Assembly: GCA_002346645.1 (NCBI GenBank)
Contig: DEAD01000010.1
Span: 1-22,104 of the forward strand
Direction of reading: 5' to 3'
DNA: 22,104 nt
From: Dehalococcoidia bacterium UBA2991
GTDB lineage: Bacteria > Chloroflexota > Dehalococcoidia > Tepidiformales > Tepidiformaceae
How positions within the stretch are numbered: the first letter of the stretch is position 1; each line of letters opens with the position of its first letter. Shown piece after piece: positions 22,074 to 22,104 of the stretch. Made by a program: the position numbers and the translations under genes. The notes beneath the pieces were generated by a model. It did not search any database, was not told where the DNA came from, and saw only the letters and a program-made list of their open reading frames with translations.

Positions 22074-22104
22074 CTACTCAACTACCTTCGTGACGACGCC
22101 GGCG
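22074..22104 (-). CDS. tuf: Elongation factor Tu, last codons only
   Basis: The minus strand reads AGVVTKVVE then TAG at 22074-22076. This matches the conserved EF-Tu C-terminus GAGVVTKIxE, and tuf is the usual gene before rpsJ. Only nine codons and one base are in the window, so the call rests on this short end and on gene order. Confidence 0.85.
   Translation of the reverse strand, partial: AGVVTKVVE

Overview
This window is dominated by one bacterial translation superoperon, the merged S10, spc and alpha clusters, running on the minus strand from about 22104 down to 4724. The order in the direction of transcription is tuf (last codons only), rpsJ, rplC, rplD, rplW, rplB, rpsS, rplV, rpsC, rplP, rpmC, rpsQ, rplN, rplX, rplE, rpsN, rpsH, rplF, rplR, rpsE, rpmD, rplO, secY, adk, map, rpmJ, rpsM, rpsK, rpsD, rpoA, rplQ, truA, rplM, rpsI. 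Of the 33 junctions, 14 are 1- or 4-nt start/stop overlaps. The widest gap is 40 bp (map to rpmJ), and I see no internal terminator. The genes supply both ribosomal subunits, the RNA polymerase alpha subunit, the SecY channel, adenylate kinase, methionine aminopeptidase and a tRNA pseudouridine synthase.

Downstream of the superoperon, after a 182-bp gap, is a minus-strand gene for a tungsten/molybdenum aldehyde ferredoxin oxidoreductase-family enzyme. A strong hairpin follows it, then a GNAT acetyltransferase gene. A plus-strand gene (803-1930) faces the acetyltransferase gene with only 8 bp between the two stops. It encodes an unfamiliar protein whose first half looks like a degenerate MobA/CofC-type nucleotidyltransferase. 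Divergent from it, and cut by the left edge, is rplI (L9).

The organism is a bacterium of moderate GC, most likely Chloroflexota and possibly Dehalococcoidia or a relative such as SAR202. This is inference from the alpha-subunit C-terminal domain, the gene order rpoA-rplQ-truA-rplM-rpsI, the zinc-free long S14 beside a zinc-type S4, and the general protein style. I could not run a phylogeny.

The most unusual feature is a shared one. At least seven proteins (L9, L13, L17, RpoA, S3, S17 and L15) end in low-complexity Glu/Ala/Asp-rich tails beyond the conserved family core. The L13 tail is the longest, about 115 residues, and ends in three degenerate 8-residue repeats. A second oddity is that infA is missing from its usual place between map and rpmJ. 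I saw no mobile elements, CRISPR arrays, tRNAs or rRNAs.
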